A stretch of DNA of 64,000 nucleotides from Halopelagius longus (GCF_900100875.1 NZ_FNKQ01000002.1:186001-250000), one strand, 5' to 3'. Numbered from the stretch's first letter, positions 1 through 9,730 are shown. The notes: generated by a model not told the origin, from the letters alone. Translations and numbers: made by a program.

Positions 1-516
1 GCCGACGATGGCGATCAACGCCCCGATGAAGACACCGGAGAACAGGCCGAGGACGACGCCGACGCCCCGCACGTCGCCGAGTCCGAAGGCGAGGCCCCCG
101 ACCATCCGCAGTTTCTCCAGCAGGCTCATCCGCGACCAGAAGCGCTGCATCGTCTCTTGGATGTCGCGGTCCACGAGGGCGACGTCGATGCCGAGTTCCT
201 CGGCCGTCTCGACGGCGGCGAGCATGTCCGCGCCGGGTTCGACGTCGAACCGTTCGCCCAACTGCGCTTGGACGTACGAGAGCATCCAGTAGGCGATGAA
301 CTGGAAGACGGTGTTTCCGCGGAGCAGGTCTCCGGGTTCGATATCGTCGGGGGTGCCGCCCTTCATCGACCGATAGCGGCCCTCGTCGAGTTCGACGGCG
401 ACCACGTCGGGGCGGTCCTCTTCTATCGCGTCTTCGACTTCGCGGATGCTGTCGGCGGAGACGTGCGCGGTGCCCACGACCCGGACGCGACCCTCTCCGG
501 TCGCTTCCTCACTCAT
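1..516 (-). CDS. TraB/PrgY-family membrane protein, cut by left edge
   Basis: These are the first 172 residues of a protein that runs off the left edge. GTAHVS at residues 15-20, followed by VAVELDEGRY with Glu42 and Arg47, is the signature of the TraB/PrgY family, whose relatives include the Tiki/GumN metal-dependent proteases. A hydrophobic stretch at about residues 150-172 starts the membrane part expected in archaeal members. The ATG at 514-516 gives a short acidic N-terminus typical of haloarchaea. It is divergent from the glycerate kinase gene, with about 50 bp between the starts. The family is known; the substrate is not. Confidence 0.85.
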   Translation of the reverse strand, partial: MSEEATGEGRVRVVGTAHVSADSIREVEDAIEEDRPDVVAVELDEGRYRSMKGGTPDDIEPGDLLRGNTVFQFIAYWMLSYVQAQLGERFDVEPGADMLAAVETAEELGIDVALVDRDIQETMQRFWSRMSLLEKLRMVGGLAFGLGDVRGVGVVLGLFSGVFIGALIAIVG

Positions 517-569
517 TGTACTCCGCTTTCGGGGCACGGTTTTTACCCTTGTCGGAGCGTCTCGCACGT

Positions 570-1955
570 ATGCGCGATGTCACGTTAGACGCCGACGCGC
601 CCACGTCGGCGCACGAGACTGCGTTGGCCTGCCTGCGAGACGCCATCGAGGCGGTTCTCCCGTACCGCGTCGTCCGCGACTCCGTGTCGCTCGACGGCGA
701 GACGCTCCGGGTCGCAGAGGAGTCGTACGACCTCGGCGACTTCGACCGAATCGTCGTCGTCGGAGGCGGGAAGGCCGCAAACGGCGTCGCGGACGCCCTC
801 GAAACCGTCCTCGGCGACAGAATCGACGCGGGGGCCGTCGTCACGCCGAACCCCGACGAATCGGACGCGTCGAACGGGTCGGCGGGGTCGAGCGACGGCG
901 GCCGAATCGAACGGTTACCGGGCGACCATCCCGTCCCCTCCGAACGCGGCGTCGAGAGTTCGCGCCGTCTCCTGGAGGTTCTCGACGGCGCGGACGAACG
1001 GACGCTCGTCCTCGCGGCGATAACCGGCGGCGGCAGCGCCGTGATTCCGACGCCCGCCGAGGGCGTCTCGCTTTCGGACCTGCGGACGACCACCGACGAA
1101 CTCCTCCGGTCGGGCGCGGACATCTCGGAACTCAACGCCGTCCGCAAGCACCTCTCGACGCTCAAAGGCGGGGGACTCGCCGAACGCGCCGCGCCCGCGA
1201 CGGTGGTCGGACTGATGCTCAGCGACGTGGTGGGCAACGACTTGGGCGTCATCGCCTCCGGACCGACTGCGCCCGACGAGACGACGTACGACGACGCCCT
1301 GTCGGTGCTCGACCGCTACGACCTCTCGGTGCCCGAGTCGGTGCGCGACAGACTCGAACGCGGGGCCGCCGGCGAACTCGACGAGACGCCCACCCGCGGG
1401 GACGCCGTCTTCGAACGGGTGCACAACCACGTTCTCGCGGACGGGCACACGGCGCTCTCGGCGGCCCGCGAGGCCGCCCGCGAACGAGGGTACGACGCGC
1501 TCGTCCTCTCCTCGCGCGTCCGCGGCGAGGCGCGCGAGGCGGCGAAGACGCACGCCGCCGTCGCCGAGGAGGCGGCGGCGACGGGCGACCCCCTCTCGCC
1601 GCCCGCCGTCGTCCTCTCCGGCGGCGAGTGCACCGTCACCGTCCGCGGCGACGGCGAGGGGGGCCCCAACTTGGAGTTCTGCCTCTCTTCGGCCCGCGAG
1701 TTGGACACCCGCGCCGTCGTCGCCGCCGTCGATAGCGACGGCGAGGACGGCGGCACGACCGTCGCGGGCGCGGTAGTGGACGAGGGGACGGTCGAATCCG
1801 AGGACGAGGCGGCGGCGGCACTCGCCGAGAACGACGCCCTCCCGTACCTCCGCGAGAGGGGGACGCTGATTCGGACGGGCCCGACGGGGACGAACGTCAA
1901 CGACCTGCGGGTGGTCGTCGTCGGGGGCGAGGCGGGCCACGCCGCGGACGACTGA
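570..1955 (+). CDS. Glycerate 2-kinase (MOFRL / DUF4147 family)
   Basis: A class II glycerate kinase of 461 residues, which phosphorylates glycerate with ATP to 2-phosphoglycerate. Visible family signatures are VVGGGKAANG near residue 55, GGGSAVIPTP, the conserved NAVRKHLSTLKGGGLA, LMLSDVVGNDLGVIASGPT, and in the C-terminal MOFRL domain VLSGGECTVTV, VDSDGEDGGTTVAGAV and TGPTGTNVNDL. The frame is open upstream to 516, but I chose the ATG at 570 because the residues before it are unlike the family and lie over the divergent TraB start. It may feed a three-carbon sugar acid into lower glycolysis alongside the glycerol genes further right; that link is inferred. Confidence 0.9.
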   Translation: MRDVTLDADAPTSAHETALACLRDAIEAVLPYRVVRDSVSLDGETLRVAEESYDLGDFDRIVVVGGGKAANGVADALETVLGDRIDAGAVVTPNPDESDASNGSAGSSDGGRIERLPGDHPVPSERGVESSRRLLEVLDGADERTLVLAAITGGGSAVIPTPAEGVSLSDLRTTTDELLRSGADISELNAVRKHLSTLKGGGLAERAAPATVVGLMLSDVVGNDLGVIASGPTAPDETTYDDALSVLDRYDLSVPESVRDRLERGAAGELDETPTRGDAVFERVHNHVLADGHTALSAAREAARERGYDALVLSSRVRGEAREAAKTHAAVAEEAAATGDPLSPPAVVLSGGECTVTVRGDGEGGPNLEFCLSSARELDTRAVVAAVDSDGEDGGTTVAGAVVDEGTVESEDEAAAALAENDALPYLRERGTLIRTGPTGTNVNDLRVVVVGGEAGHAADD

Positions 1956-2029
1956 GGGTAACGGCACCGAGAAATTGTGACGGCGGACGTGGCAACAAGT
2001 TTGTATCCCGGTACGTCGTAGTCGTTGTC

Positions 2030-2650
2030 ATGGCCCCCCTGTTGCGCACCGCATCGGACACCGAGGTGGACGCCGGTCCCCGCGTCATCGGCTTGGACGA
2101 CGACGACGCCGACGAGATTCTGTCGGTGCTCTCCTCCGCGACGGCGCGTCGCATCCTCGCGACACTGCACGAAGACCCCGCGAACGCCGCGGCCCTCGCC
2201 GACGAGGTGGACACCTCCCTCCAGAACGTCCAGTACCACCTCGGCCGGTTGGCCGACGCCGGCGCGGTCGAAGTCGTAGACACCGTCTACTCCGAGAAGG
2301 GCAGGGAGATGAAGGTGTACGCCCCCTCCGATAAACCCCTCGTCGTCGTCGCCGCAGATAGCGAGGAGACGACCGGACTCGTCGCGTCGCTTCGCCGCCT
2401 GCTTGCGGCCGTCGGACTCGTCGGACTGGCGAGTCTGGTGGTTCAGTGGGTCGCTACCGCCGGAACGACCGCGGGCGGCGCGCAAATCGCGTCCGACCGC
2501 GGCGGAGGCGACGGCGCGGCAGTCGAGGCGACGCGGGCGGCCGCCGAGTCCGCCGCCGCCTCCGGCCTGCCGCCGGGACTGTTGTTCTTCCTCGGCGGCC
2601 TGACCGTCCTGCTCGTCCTGTACGGAATCTGGTACGTCAGAACCGAGTAA
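2030..2650 (+). CDS. ArsR-like winged-helix protein with C-terminal membrane anchor
   Basis: A protein of 206 residues. Residues about 25-95 form an ArsR-type winged helix, with a recognition-helix pattern (TSLQNVQYHLGRLADAGAV) and a wing containing SEKGREMKVY. Two hydrophobic segments follow, at about 115-136 and 178-202, separated by an Ala/Gly-rich linker. A membrane-tethered DNA-binding protein is a common haloarchaeal design; the signal and targets are unknown. It stands alone between the glycerate kinase and BFN genes, with about 70 bp on each side. The HTH call is secure and the regulatory role is inferred. Confidence 0.8.
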   Translation: MAPLLRTASDTEVDAGPRVIGLDDDDADEILSVLSSATARRILATLHEDPANAAALADEVDTSLQNVQYHLGRLADAGAVEVVDTVYSEKGREMKVYAPSDKPLVVVAADSEETTGLVASLRRLLAAVGLVGLASLVVQWVATAGTTAGGAQIASDRGGGDGAAVEATRAAAESAAASGLPPGLLFFLGGLTVLLVLYGIWYVRTE

Positions 2651-2721
2651 CCGCGGCGCGTTCGGCCTCGTCTCCTCGCTGCTGGGGTAGGTATTCATAC
2701 CCGGACGACCAACGTTGGACC

Positions 2722-3186
2722 ATGAATCACCGGGCCGAGGTGAAAGGTATCGGCGTCGGAATGGACTCCGAGGGTGGAAACGTCCCGGCGGTCATCCTGC
2801 GGGCGCGCGACGAGTACCTCCCCATCATCATCACCACCGACCAAGCGCAGGCCATCCAACTGTCGCTGTCGGGCGAACCGTTCGAGCGACCGTTGACGCA
2901 CGACCTGCTCGTGGAGATGATAACGGAGTTCGGCGGCGCGATAGACACCATCCGGATCGACGACCTCTCGGACGGGACGTTCTACGCGAAGATAGACGCC
3001 GAACGCTACGAGGACGGGGAACCGCGGAAGTTCGTCTTCGACGCCCGACCCAGCGATGCGGTGGCGCTGGCGGTGCGCGTGGACTGTCCCATCCTCGTCT
3101 CCGACGAGGTGATGGACGACGCGGGACAACCGCCGGAACGGTTCGACCTCGGCGAGTCGCCCGGCGACGACGACTTCGAGTTCTAA
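2722..3186 (+). CDS. Bifunctional nuclease (BFN / DUF151) domain protein
   Basis: A protein of 154 residues that is essentially one BFN domain. Typical features are PAVILRAR, the LPIIITTDQAQAI stretch, LTHDLLVEMI, the DGTFYAKI strand and FDARPSDAVALAVR. Plant and bacterial relatives have been linked to nuclease activity, but the biochemical role of haloarchaeal members is not established. The frame is open far upstream; the ATG at 2722 begins the homologous region (MNHRAEVKGIGV). The gene is convergent with the thioesterase gene, and the two stop codons are one base apart. Confidence 0.85.
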   Translation: MNHRAEVKGIGVGMDSEGGNVPAVILRARDEYLPIIITTDQAQAIQLSLSGEPFERPLTHDLLVEMITEFGGAIDTIRIDDLSDGTFYAKIDAERYEDGEPRKFVFDARPSDAVALAVRVDCPILVSDEVMDDAGQPPERFDLGESPGDDDFEF

Positions 3187-3187
3187 G

Positions 3188-3649
3188 TTAGTTCGTCTCG
3201 GCCGCCTCTCGGCCCTTCTCGCCCGCGAGCGCTTCGTCTCGGAGGCGCTCTCCCTTCTCGGAGTTGACGGTGAGTTCGGGCACCGGCGTCGGGTCCCGCA
3301 CGTCGTCTATGGCGACGTAGACGAAGTACGACTCCGTGGTCGGTTCGCGTTCGCCGGTCTGGGGGTCCTCGCGGAACGTCTTCAGTCGCACCTTGACGCT
3401 CGTCCGCCCGGCGTCGTAGACGTACGACTGAATCAGCGCCGTGTCGCCGCGGGGAATCGGCTGGACGAAGTCGACCTGATTCATCCGGGCGGTGACGCAC
3501 GTCTCGCCCGCAAAGCGCATCGCCGAGAGCGCGCCGACGATGTCCATCCACTTCATCACGTTGCCGCCGTGGGCCATGTCGTAGTTGTTGGTGTGGTTCG
3601 GCTGGACCAACTGGCGGTTCTCGATGTAGGTGTCCATCAGGTCCGTCAT
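3188..3649 (-). CDS. Acyl-CoA thioesterase, hotdog fold (YciA/BACH-like)
   Basis: A single hotdog-fold domain in 153 residues, predicted to hydrolyse acyl-CoA thioesters in the cytoplasm. The diagnostic stretch is NNYDMAHGGNVMKWMD at about residues 21-36, where the HGG turn and following Asp belong to the active-site helix of YciA-type enzymes. The VDFVQPIPRGDTALIQSYV strand is also typical. A second in-frame ATG four codons downstream (3637) is an alternative start. Substrate chain length cannot be judged. The C-terminus is a charged tail. Confidence 0.88.
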   Translation of the reverse strand: MTDLMDTYIENRQLVQPNHTNNYDMAHGGNVMKWMDIVGALSAMRFAGETCVTARMNQVDFVQPIPRGDTALIQSYVYDAGRTSVKVRLKTFREDPQTGEREPTTESYFVYVAIDDVRDPTPVPELTVNSEKGERLRDEALAGEKGREAAETN

Positions 3650-3731
3650 GGGCGCGGCTTCTCGCCCCGGAGGGATGAGCGTACTGCCCGTCCGACCGAA
3701 GCGAGAGGGAGCGTCCGTCGGCGGCGCGGAG

Positions 3732-4937
3732 TCACCGCTCGGGGGCGGCCCCGAACGTCAGTTCCTCCTCGACGGTTTCGCCGTCGCGCCACACTCTGAA
3801 CGTCGCCGTCTCGCCGGGACTCGCCTCGGCCGCGAGGTACGACGAGAGGTCGTCCTCCGTCTCGATGCGGGTTCCGCCGATAGCGCGGACGACGTCCCCG
3901 CCCGTCGGAACCGTCTCCCCGAACTTCGTCTCCCTGCCGGTCGCACCGCGGAGGACGCCGTCGGCCGGACTCCCGGAGACGACGCCCGCGACGAGGACGC
4001 CGCGGGCCTCCTCGAACCCGTACACGGACGCGACGGCCGGCGTCACGGACCGTACTTGGACGCCGATGTACGGCGCGCGGTACCGCCCGTTCTCGACGAG
4101 CGACGGCACGACGTCCTCCACGACAGACGCCGAGACGGCGAACGCCACGTTGTCGCCGCCGCCGGAGTTGACGACGCCGACGACGTTCCCGTCGAGGTTC
4201 ACCAGCGGTCCGCCGGAGTTTCCGGGGTTCACCGCGGCGTCCGTCTGGATGCCGTCGGCGACGAGGAAGCCGTTGCGAATCCGTATCGAACGGTCCAGAC
4301 CGCTCACGATGCCGACGGAGGCGGACCCCGACAGCGAGAAGGGCGCGCCGAGGGCCATCACTTCGGTTCCGACCGGCGGTTCGTCGGCGAGCGACAACGG
4401 CTCCGCGTAGGCGGGGGCGCTATCGACGCTGAGCACCGCGAGGTCGCTTCGAGCGTCGCTCCCGACCACCTCGGCGCGCGACCAGTCTCCCTGGCGGAAC
4501 TCCACCGTGACGGTGTTCGCCTCCGAGACGACGTGGGCGTTCGTGACGACGTAGCCGCCGTCGTACACCCACCCCGACCCCTGCGATTGGCCCCGGGCGG
4601 TCGAGACGCGGACGAACGCCACCGAGGGGATGGTCTCCTCGTAGACGGCCACGTAGGGGTCGCCACGCTCTCGAATCCCGTCCGGCGCGGCGGTCCCTTC
4701 GGACGTCGTCGCCGTCCGACCGCCCTCGTCCGTCCCGGTGGCGCTTCCGGCGGCGGTGCCGGGCGTCTCCGCGTCGCCGTCCAACGGGGACGCCGAACAC
4801 CCCGCCACGAGCGCCGTCGCCCCGGCGAGAACCGCGCGTCTCGTCGGTCCGGTTCCGCGTTCCGTTCCCACCTCGCCGTCATCGGACTGCGTCTGGTCGG
4901 CCGACGGGCTTCGCCCGCCACCACCGTCTCGTTGCAT
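3732..4937 (-). CDS. HtrA/DegP-like serine protease, twin-arginine lipoprotein
   Basis: A protein of 401 residues. It has a twin-arginine signal (Arg33-Arg34) running into a lipobox that ends at Cys47, so it should be exported folded and lipid-anchored outside the cell. The trypsin-like domain keeps the whole triad: His135 in TNAHVV, Asp165 in RSDLAVL and Ser241 in GNSGGP. A PDZ domain follows from about residue 295 (APYIGVQVRSVTP to GDVVRAIGG). The frame is open much further upstream over the neighbouring gene, and the ATG at 4937 is the one that gives the signal peptide. It is probably a cell-surface quality-control protease. Confidence 0.93.
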   Translation of the reverse strand: MQRDGGGGRSPSADQTQSDDGEVGTERGTGPTRRAVLAGATALVAGCSASPLDGDAETPGTAAGSATGTDEGGRTATTSEGTAAPDGIRERGDPYVAVYEETIPSVAFVRVSTARGQSQGSGWVYDGGYVVTNAHVVSEANTVTVEFRQGDWSRAEVVGSDARSDLAVLSVDSAPAYAEPLSLADEPPVGTEVMALGAPFSLSGSASVGIVSGLDRSIRIRNGFLVADGIQTDAAVNPGNSGGPLVNLDGNVVGVVNSGGGDNVAFAVSASVVEDVVPSLVENGRYRAPYIGVQVRSVTPAVASVYGFEEARGVLVAGVVSGSPADGVLRGATGRETKFGETVPTGGDVVRAIGGTRIETEDDLSSYLAAEASPGETATFRVWRDGETVEEELTFGAAPER

Positions 4938-5021
4938 ACCCGCCGTTCGGACCGGACGGCGAAAAATCGGGGGGCGGTGACTGCGCCGGGGCTTATACCT
5001 CGCGACGACCAACACCCGCGC

Positions 5022-5480
5022 ATGACGCTCGACGTGGAGACGCCCACACCGCCGATGCTGAAGTCCGCGGTGGACCCCAACGAGTACGACGATACGACCG
5101 TCTCGGCCGACGACGACTACCGACGGGACCAACTCTCGACCCTCCTCCGGGAGGGCGCGTGGGAGGACGCCTTCGAGGAGTGGGCCGCCGACGCGTCGAT
5201 GACCGAAGAGGAGTGGGACATCGTCACGGACCTCGATTTGGTCTCGCGGTTCGACTTCTTCTGGGACGACTTCGCGGACCGGGTGGGCTACCACGCGCCG
5301 GGCATCCCCGAGGACTGGAAGGAACGGGAGGTCCACCCCGAACTCTCCTCGTGGAAGGAGGTGTCGAGCATCAACGCCGGTCTCACGGAGTTCGGGCAAC
5401 TCGTCTGCGAGGTGCTGAAAGAGGAGTACATCACGTGGGAGTCGGAGTACGAAGCGCCGGACGACCTGCCCGACTTCTGA
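5022..5480 (+). CDS. Conserved hypothetical haloarchaeal protein, acidic
   Basis: I do not recognise the family. It has 152 residues, is very acidic and rich in Trp and aromatics (WEDAFEEWAADASM, FDFFWDDFADRVGYH), and shows no signal peptide, membrane segment or cysteine cluster. The ATG at 5022 begins the acidic protein; a longer in-frame reading upstream overlaps the divergent protease gene and is rejected. It reads divergently from the protease with 84 bp between starts, which holds the promoters of both. Confidence 0.7.
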   Translation: MTLDVETPTPPMLKSAVDPNEYDDTTVSADDDYRRDQLSTLLREGAWEDAFEEWAADASMTEEEWDIVTDLDLVSRFDFFWDDFADRVGYHAPGIPEDWKEREVHPELSSWKEVSSINAGLTEFGQLVCEVLKEEYITWESEYEAPDDLPDF

Positions 5481-5525
5481 CCGTCGGCGTCCGATAGCCC
5501 GACTGCCGCGCCCGTCCGCCGACGC

Positions 5526-5789
5526 TCACCCGTAGTGGAGTTCGAGGTAGCCGACGATTTCGTCGGCCTCGTACACCGCCTCCTCGCGTTCTCTGTCGAG
5601 GAGGAACGGAATTTGGTCCTCGCCGCCTATCTCGGTTAGTTCGCGGTGGGTCTGTTCGTTCTTCACGTCGCCGCCCTCGTGGCCCGGCAGTCGCGGGTTG
5701 TGAATCACGTACGAGACGCCCAAGTCGGTGAGTTTGCTCCGCACGTCCTCGCTGTACGGACAGCCCTCCGCCTGATACAGTTCGAGCAT
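5526..5789 (-). CDS. Glutaredoxin-like protein with CPYS active site
   Basis: A single glutaredoxin/thioredoxin-fold domain of 87 residues. The redox motif is CPYS at residues 10-13 rather than the dithiol CPYC, so it would act as a monothiol glutaredoxin. The IPFLLDRE loop supplies the conserved cis-proline, and VYEADEIVGYLELHYG is the usual C-terminal helix. Monothiol members are linked to iron-sulfur trafficking or to deglutathionylation; which applies in an archaeon without classical glutathione is unknown. It is convergent with the acidic hypothetical gene. Confidence 0.88.
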   Translation of the reverse strand: MLELYQAEGCPYSEDVRSKLTDLGVSYVIHNPRLPGHEGGDVKNEQTHRELTEIGGEDQIPFLLDREREEAVYEADEIVGYLELHYG

Positions 5790-5943
5790 TACGCCCCGTC
5801 GTTGGCCCCCGCCGCACTCAAGTGTCGTCGCCGGAGTCCGGAACGACCGACGCGAGTGACTGTCGGCTTCGGTCGTCCTGTCGCTTCGACCGACTCTCCG
5901 CCGTTCCTACGTAGTTAAGACCGTGCGGCCGCCAGTACCGACG

Positions 5944-6552
5944 ATGCGCCGCAGAGCCCTCCTCTCCGCAACCGCCGTCGCCGCAAGCACCGCCGCCCTC
6001 TCGGGATGCCTCGGGGACGCCCGCCGGCAACTGAGCGGGCAGATACTCGCCCACCACGCGAGTGCGACGCTCCGACCCGCCGAGGAGCAGTGGGTCGTCG
6101 GCGGTCTGTCGGCCGAGACGAACGAGTACGCCCGCGCCGTCCTGTTTCCCGAATCTCCGCCGCGGGACGCCGACCTGTTCACCGACGCCTACCCCCGGAC
6201 GGAGCAGTCGTTCGACAACGAGATACTGAACGAGGACTACGAGAACGGCTTCACCCTGCTGTACGAGGTGAAGATGGCGTCCGAGGAGGCGTTCGTCCCG
6301 CTTCCGCGTTCGCATCTCCTCGCGGAAGCGGGGTGGACCGGATGGACCTCGGCGACGCTCCCGATGACGATGTCCCGGTACGAGGAGTCGGAACTCGACG
6401 AGGACGAACGCGAGGCCGAGGAACTCGTCGCCATCTCCGTCGCCTACTACGAGGCGGACCGCGCGCCCTCGCGCGCCGAGGTGACCCTCTACGACGAGGC
6501 CGGAAACCGGCGCGGCGGGGGTGCGACCGCGACTCCGTGGTCGTCGGCCTGA
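5944..6552 (+). CDS. Putative twin-arginine lipoprotein of unknown function
   Basis: A protein of 202 residues beginning MRRRALLSATAVAAS, a twin-arginine-type signal that ends in a lipobox LSGC with Cys22 as the predicted lipidated residue. The mature part is acidic and contains many Tyr and Trp residues but no motif I recognise. An in-frame ATG at 5923 would extend the N-terminus by seven residues; the ATG at 5944 puts the arginines at the very start, as usual. It ends 47 bp before ileS and could be cotranscribed with it. Confidence 0.75.
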   Translation: MRRRALLSATAVAASTAALSGCLGDARRQLSGQILAHHASATLRPAEEQWVVGGLSAETNEYARAVLFPESPPRDADLFTDAYPRTEQSFDNEILNEDYENGFTLLYEVKMASEEAFVPLPRSHLLAEAGWTGWTSATLPMTMSRYEESELDEDEREAEELVAISVAYYEADRAPSRAEVTLYDEAGNRRGGGATATPWSSA

Positions 6553-6598
6553 GGCGCGGTTCCACGGATTTGATATACGTTCGCGGTTCAGTTCCTGT

Positions 6599-9500
6599 AT
6601 GGACGAAGTCGAAGACCAGTACGCGCCCGAGGACGTCGAGTCCACGGTCGGGGAGTACTGGGACGAGAACGACGCCTACGAGGCGACGAAGGAGGCCCAC
6701 GCCGACGACCCGGCCTTCTTCTTCGTCGACGGCCCGCCGTACACGTCGGGGCAGATGCACCTCGGGACGGCGTGGAACAAGACGCTGAAAGACGCCATCA
6801 TCCGGTACAAGCGCATGACGGGCCACCGGGTCACGGACCGCCCGGGGTACGACATGCACGGCCTCCCCATCGAGGTCAAAGTCGAGGAGGAACTCGGCTT
6901 CGAGACCAAGCGGGACATCGAGGAGTACGGGATGGAGCCGTTCATCGACCGCTGTAAGGAGTTCGCCGTCCGCAACCGCGAGGCGATGGACGACGACTTC
7001 CAGTCCATCGGCGTGTGGATGGACTGGGAGAACCCCTACCAGACGCTCTCGCCGGAGTACATGGAGGCGGCGTGGTGGGCGTTCCAGCAGGTGAACGAAC
7101 GCGGACTCGTCGAACAGGGCAAGCGGTCGGTCAACTACTGCCCGCGGTGTCAGACCGCCATCGCCGCAAACGAGGTGGAGTACGACCAGATAGAGTCGCC
7201 GTCCATCTACGTGAAGTTCCCCCTCGCCGACCGCGAGGGGAGCCTCGTCATCTGGACGACGACGCCGTGGACCCTCCCGGCGAACACGTTCGTCGCCGTC
7301 GACGGCGAGATGACCTACCGAGCGGTCCGCGCCGAGAAGGACGGAGAGAGCGAGGTGCTGTACGTCGCGGAACCGTGCGTCGAAGACGTCCTGAAGAAGG
7401 GCCGCTACGAGGACTACGAGGTCCTCGAGGAACTCTCCGGCGAGGAGATGGTGGGCTGGGCGTACGACAACCCCCTCGCCGACGAACTGAACGAGCACGC
7501 CGACTTCGAGGGCGCGCGGCAGGTGTACACCGCCGAGTACGTCGAAGCCGACCGGACGGGCCTCGTCCACTCCGCGCCCGGCCACGGGCAGGAGGACTTC
7601 GCCCGCGGGCAGGAACTCGGACTCGACGTGTTCGTCCCCGTGGACCAACGCGGCGAGTTCACCGAGGCGGCCGGCGCGTACGCCGGCGAGTTCGTCCGCG
7701 ACGCGAACCCCGACATCATCGAGGACCTGGAGGACGCCGGGTATCTACTGCACTCCGGCGAACACGAACACCGCTACGGCCACTGTTGGCGCTGTGACAC
7801 GGACATCATCTACCTCGCCACCGACCAGTGGTTCATCACGGTCACCGACATCAAAGACGAACTCCTCGACAACATCGAAGAGTCGGAGTGGCACCCGCAG
7901 TGGGCGCGCGACAACCGCTTCCGCGACTTCGTCTCCGACGCGCCCGACTGGAACATCTCCCGGCAGCGCTACTGGGGCATCCCGCTTCCCATCTGGCAGG
8001 CAGACGACGGCGACTTCGTCGTCGTGGGGACGCGCGAGGAACTCGCCGAACGCGCGGACCAGGACGTAGACCCCGAGGAACTCGACTTACACCGCCCCTC
8101 GGTGGACCCCATCACCATCACCGAGGACGGCAAGACGTACGAACGCGTCCCCGACGTGTTCGACGTGTGGATAGACTCCTCCGTCGCCACGTGGGGCACC
8201 CTCGATTACCCCAGCGAGGAGGAGGCGTACGAGGAACTGTGGCCCGCGGACCTCATCGTCGAGGCGCACGACCAAACCCGCGGGTGGTTCTGGTCGCAAC
8301 TCGGCATGTCCACCGCCGCGACGGGCGAGAGTCCGTACGACGAAGTCGTCATGCACGGCTTCGCCAACGACGAGAACGGCCGGAAGATGTCGAAATCCCT
8401 CGGCAACATCGTCACGCCCGAGGAGGCCATCGAACGCGCCGGGCGCGACCCCCTCCGCGCGTACCTCCTCAGCCACGACCAACAGGGGACGGACCTCTCG
8501 TTCGAGTGGGACGGCCTCGCGGACATGCAGTCCTCGCTCAACATCTTCTGGAACGTCTTCCGCTTCCCGCTTCCGTACATGGACTTAGACGGCTACGACC
8601 CCGCGGAGGCGGACCTCTCTGCGGGCGAACTCTCCGTCGTCGACGAGTGGGTGCTCTCGCGCCTGCAGACCGTGAAAGCGGACGTCGCGGAGGCGTGGGA
8701 CGACTACGAGGTCCACGACGCCCTCAACGCAGTCCTCGAGTTCGTGACGCAGGACGTCTCGCGCTTCTACGTGAAGGCCATCCGCGAACGGATGTGGGAG
8801 GAGGAAGACTCCGATTCGAAGCGCGGCGCGTACGCGACGCTCTCGACGGTGTTACGGGAGACGGTGCGCCTCCTCGCGCCCTTCACCCCGTACGTCGCAG
8901 AGCGGATGTATCAGATACTCGACGGCACCGAGACGACCGTTCACGCCCTCGACTACCCGACGGTGGACGAGGAGTGGCGCGACGAGGAACTCGAACGCCA
9001 CATGGCCGTCCTCCGGAGCGTCGAGGAGGCCGCCGCCAACGCCCGCCAACAGGGCGGTCGGAAACTTCGGTGGCCCGTCCCGCGCGTCGTCGTCGCCACC
9101 GAGGACGACGAGGTGGCGGAGGCCGTCGAGGCCCTCTCGGACCTCCTCGCGGAACGGGTGAACGCCCGCGAACTGCGGGTCGTCGAGACGTTCGACGAAC
9201 TGGTCGAACGCGCCGAACCGCAGATGGGCGTCATCGGCCCCGAGTTCGGCGCCGACGCCCAGAAGGTGATGGAGGCCGTGAAGGGTCGCACCCGCGAGGA
9301 CGTCGAAGCCGGCGTCGAGGTGGACGGCGAGACGTACGACCTCACAGACGAGATGGTCGAGTACGTCGCCGAACCGCCGGAGAACATCTCCGAGGCCGAG
9401 TTCGAGAACGGAGCGGTGTACGTCGACACCTCCCTCACCGACGACATCGAAGCCGAGGGGTACGCCCGCGACGTCATCCGCCGCGTCCAAGAGATGCGCA

Positions 9501-9730
9501 AGCAACTCGACTTAGACGTCGAGGAGGAAATCCACGCGAGCATCGACGTGGCCGACGACCGAATCGCCGAACTCGTCGACCGCCACCGCGAGTTCATCGC
9601 CGAGGAGACGCGAACCGCCGAGTACGTCGAGGAGGACGCCGACATGGACCTCGTCGAGGAGTGGGACGTCGAAGGCGTCACCGTCACCATCGGCATCGAA
9701 CGACTCGAAACCGAACCGACCGCGCAGTAA
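6599..9730 (+). CDS. ileS: Isoleucyl-tRNA synthetase
   Basis: A class I aminoacyl-tRNA synthetase of 1043 residues that charges tRNA-Ile, the usual length for the archaeal/eukaryotic-type enzyme. The ATP-binding HIGH-type motif is HLGT at residues 54-57 (after PPYTSGQM), and KMSKS is at 596-600. Between them lie the CP1 editing domain (WTTTPWTLPANT) and the CWRCDTDIIY zinc-type pair. The C-terminal part carries the anticodon-binding helical domain. The ATG at 6599 begins the family N-terminus; a longer in-frame reading overlaps the upstream lipoprotein gene. Confidence 0.97.
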   Translation: MDEVEDQYAPEDVESTVGEYWDENDAYEATKEAHADDPAFFFVDGPPYTSGQMHLGTAWNKTLKDAIIRYKRMTGHRVTDRPGYDMHGLPIEVKVEEELGFETKRDIEEYGMEPFIDRCKEFAVRNREAMDDDFQSIGVWMDWENPYQTLSPEYMEAAWWAFQQVNERGLVEQGKRSVNYCPRCQTAIAANEVEYDQIESPSIYVKFPLADREGSLVIWTTTPWTLPANTFVAVDGEMTYRAVRAEKDGESEVLYVAEPCVEDVLKKGRYEDYEVLEELSGEEMVGWAYDNPLADELNEHADFEGARQVYTAEYVEADRTGLVHSAPGHGQEDFARGQELGLDVFVPVDQRGEFTEAAGAYAGEFVRDANPDIIEDLEDAGYLLHSGEHEHRYGHCWRCDTDIIYLATDQWFITVTDIKDELLDNIEESEWHPQWARDNRFRDFVSDAPDWNISRQRYWGIPLPIWQADDGDFVVVGTREELAERADQDVDPEELDLHRPSVDPITITEDGKTYERVPDVFDVWIDSSVATWGTLDYPSEEEAYEELWPADLIVEAHDQTRGWFWSQLGMSTAATGESPYDEVVMHGFANDENGRKMSKSLGNIVTPEEAIERAGRDPLRAYLLSHDQQGTDLSFEWDGLADMQSSLNIFWNVFRFPLPYMDLDGYDPAEADLSAGELSVVDEWVLSRLQTVKADVAEAWDDYEVHDALNAVLEFVTQDVSRFYVKAIRERMWEEEDSDSKRGAYATLSTVLRETVRLLAPFTPYVAERMYQILDGTETTVHALDYPTVDEEWRDEELERHMAVLRSVEEAAANARQQGGRKLRWPVPRVVVATEDDEVAEAVEALSDLLAERVNARELRVVETFDELVERAEPQMGVIGPEFGADAQKVMEAVKGRTREDVEAGVEVDGETYDLTDEMVEYVAEPPENISEAEFENGAVYVDTSLTDDIEAEGYARDVIRRVQEMRKQLDLDVEEEIHASIDVADDRIAELVDRHREFIAEETRTAEYVEEDADMDLVEEWDVEGVTVTIGIERLETEPTAQ

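Noticed and set aside
3630-5480. A 616-codon frame ending with the acidic hypothetical protein
   Set aside because: All but the last 152 codons lie antisense to the HtrA-like protease and are Arg-rich shadow sequence.
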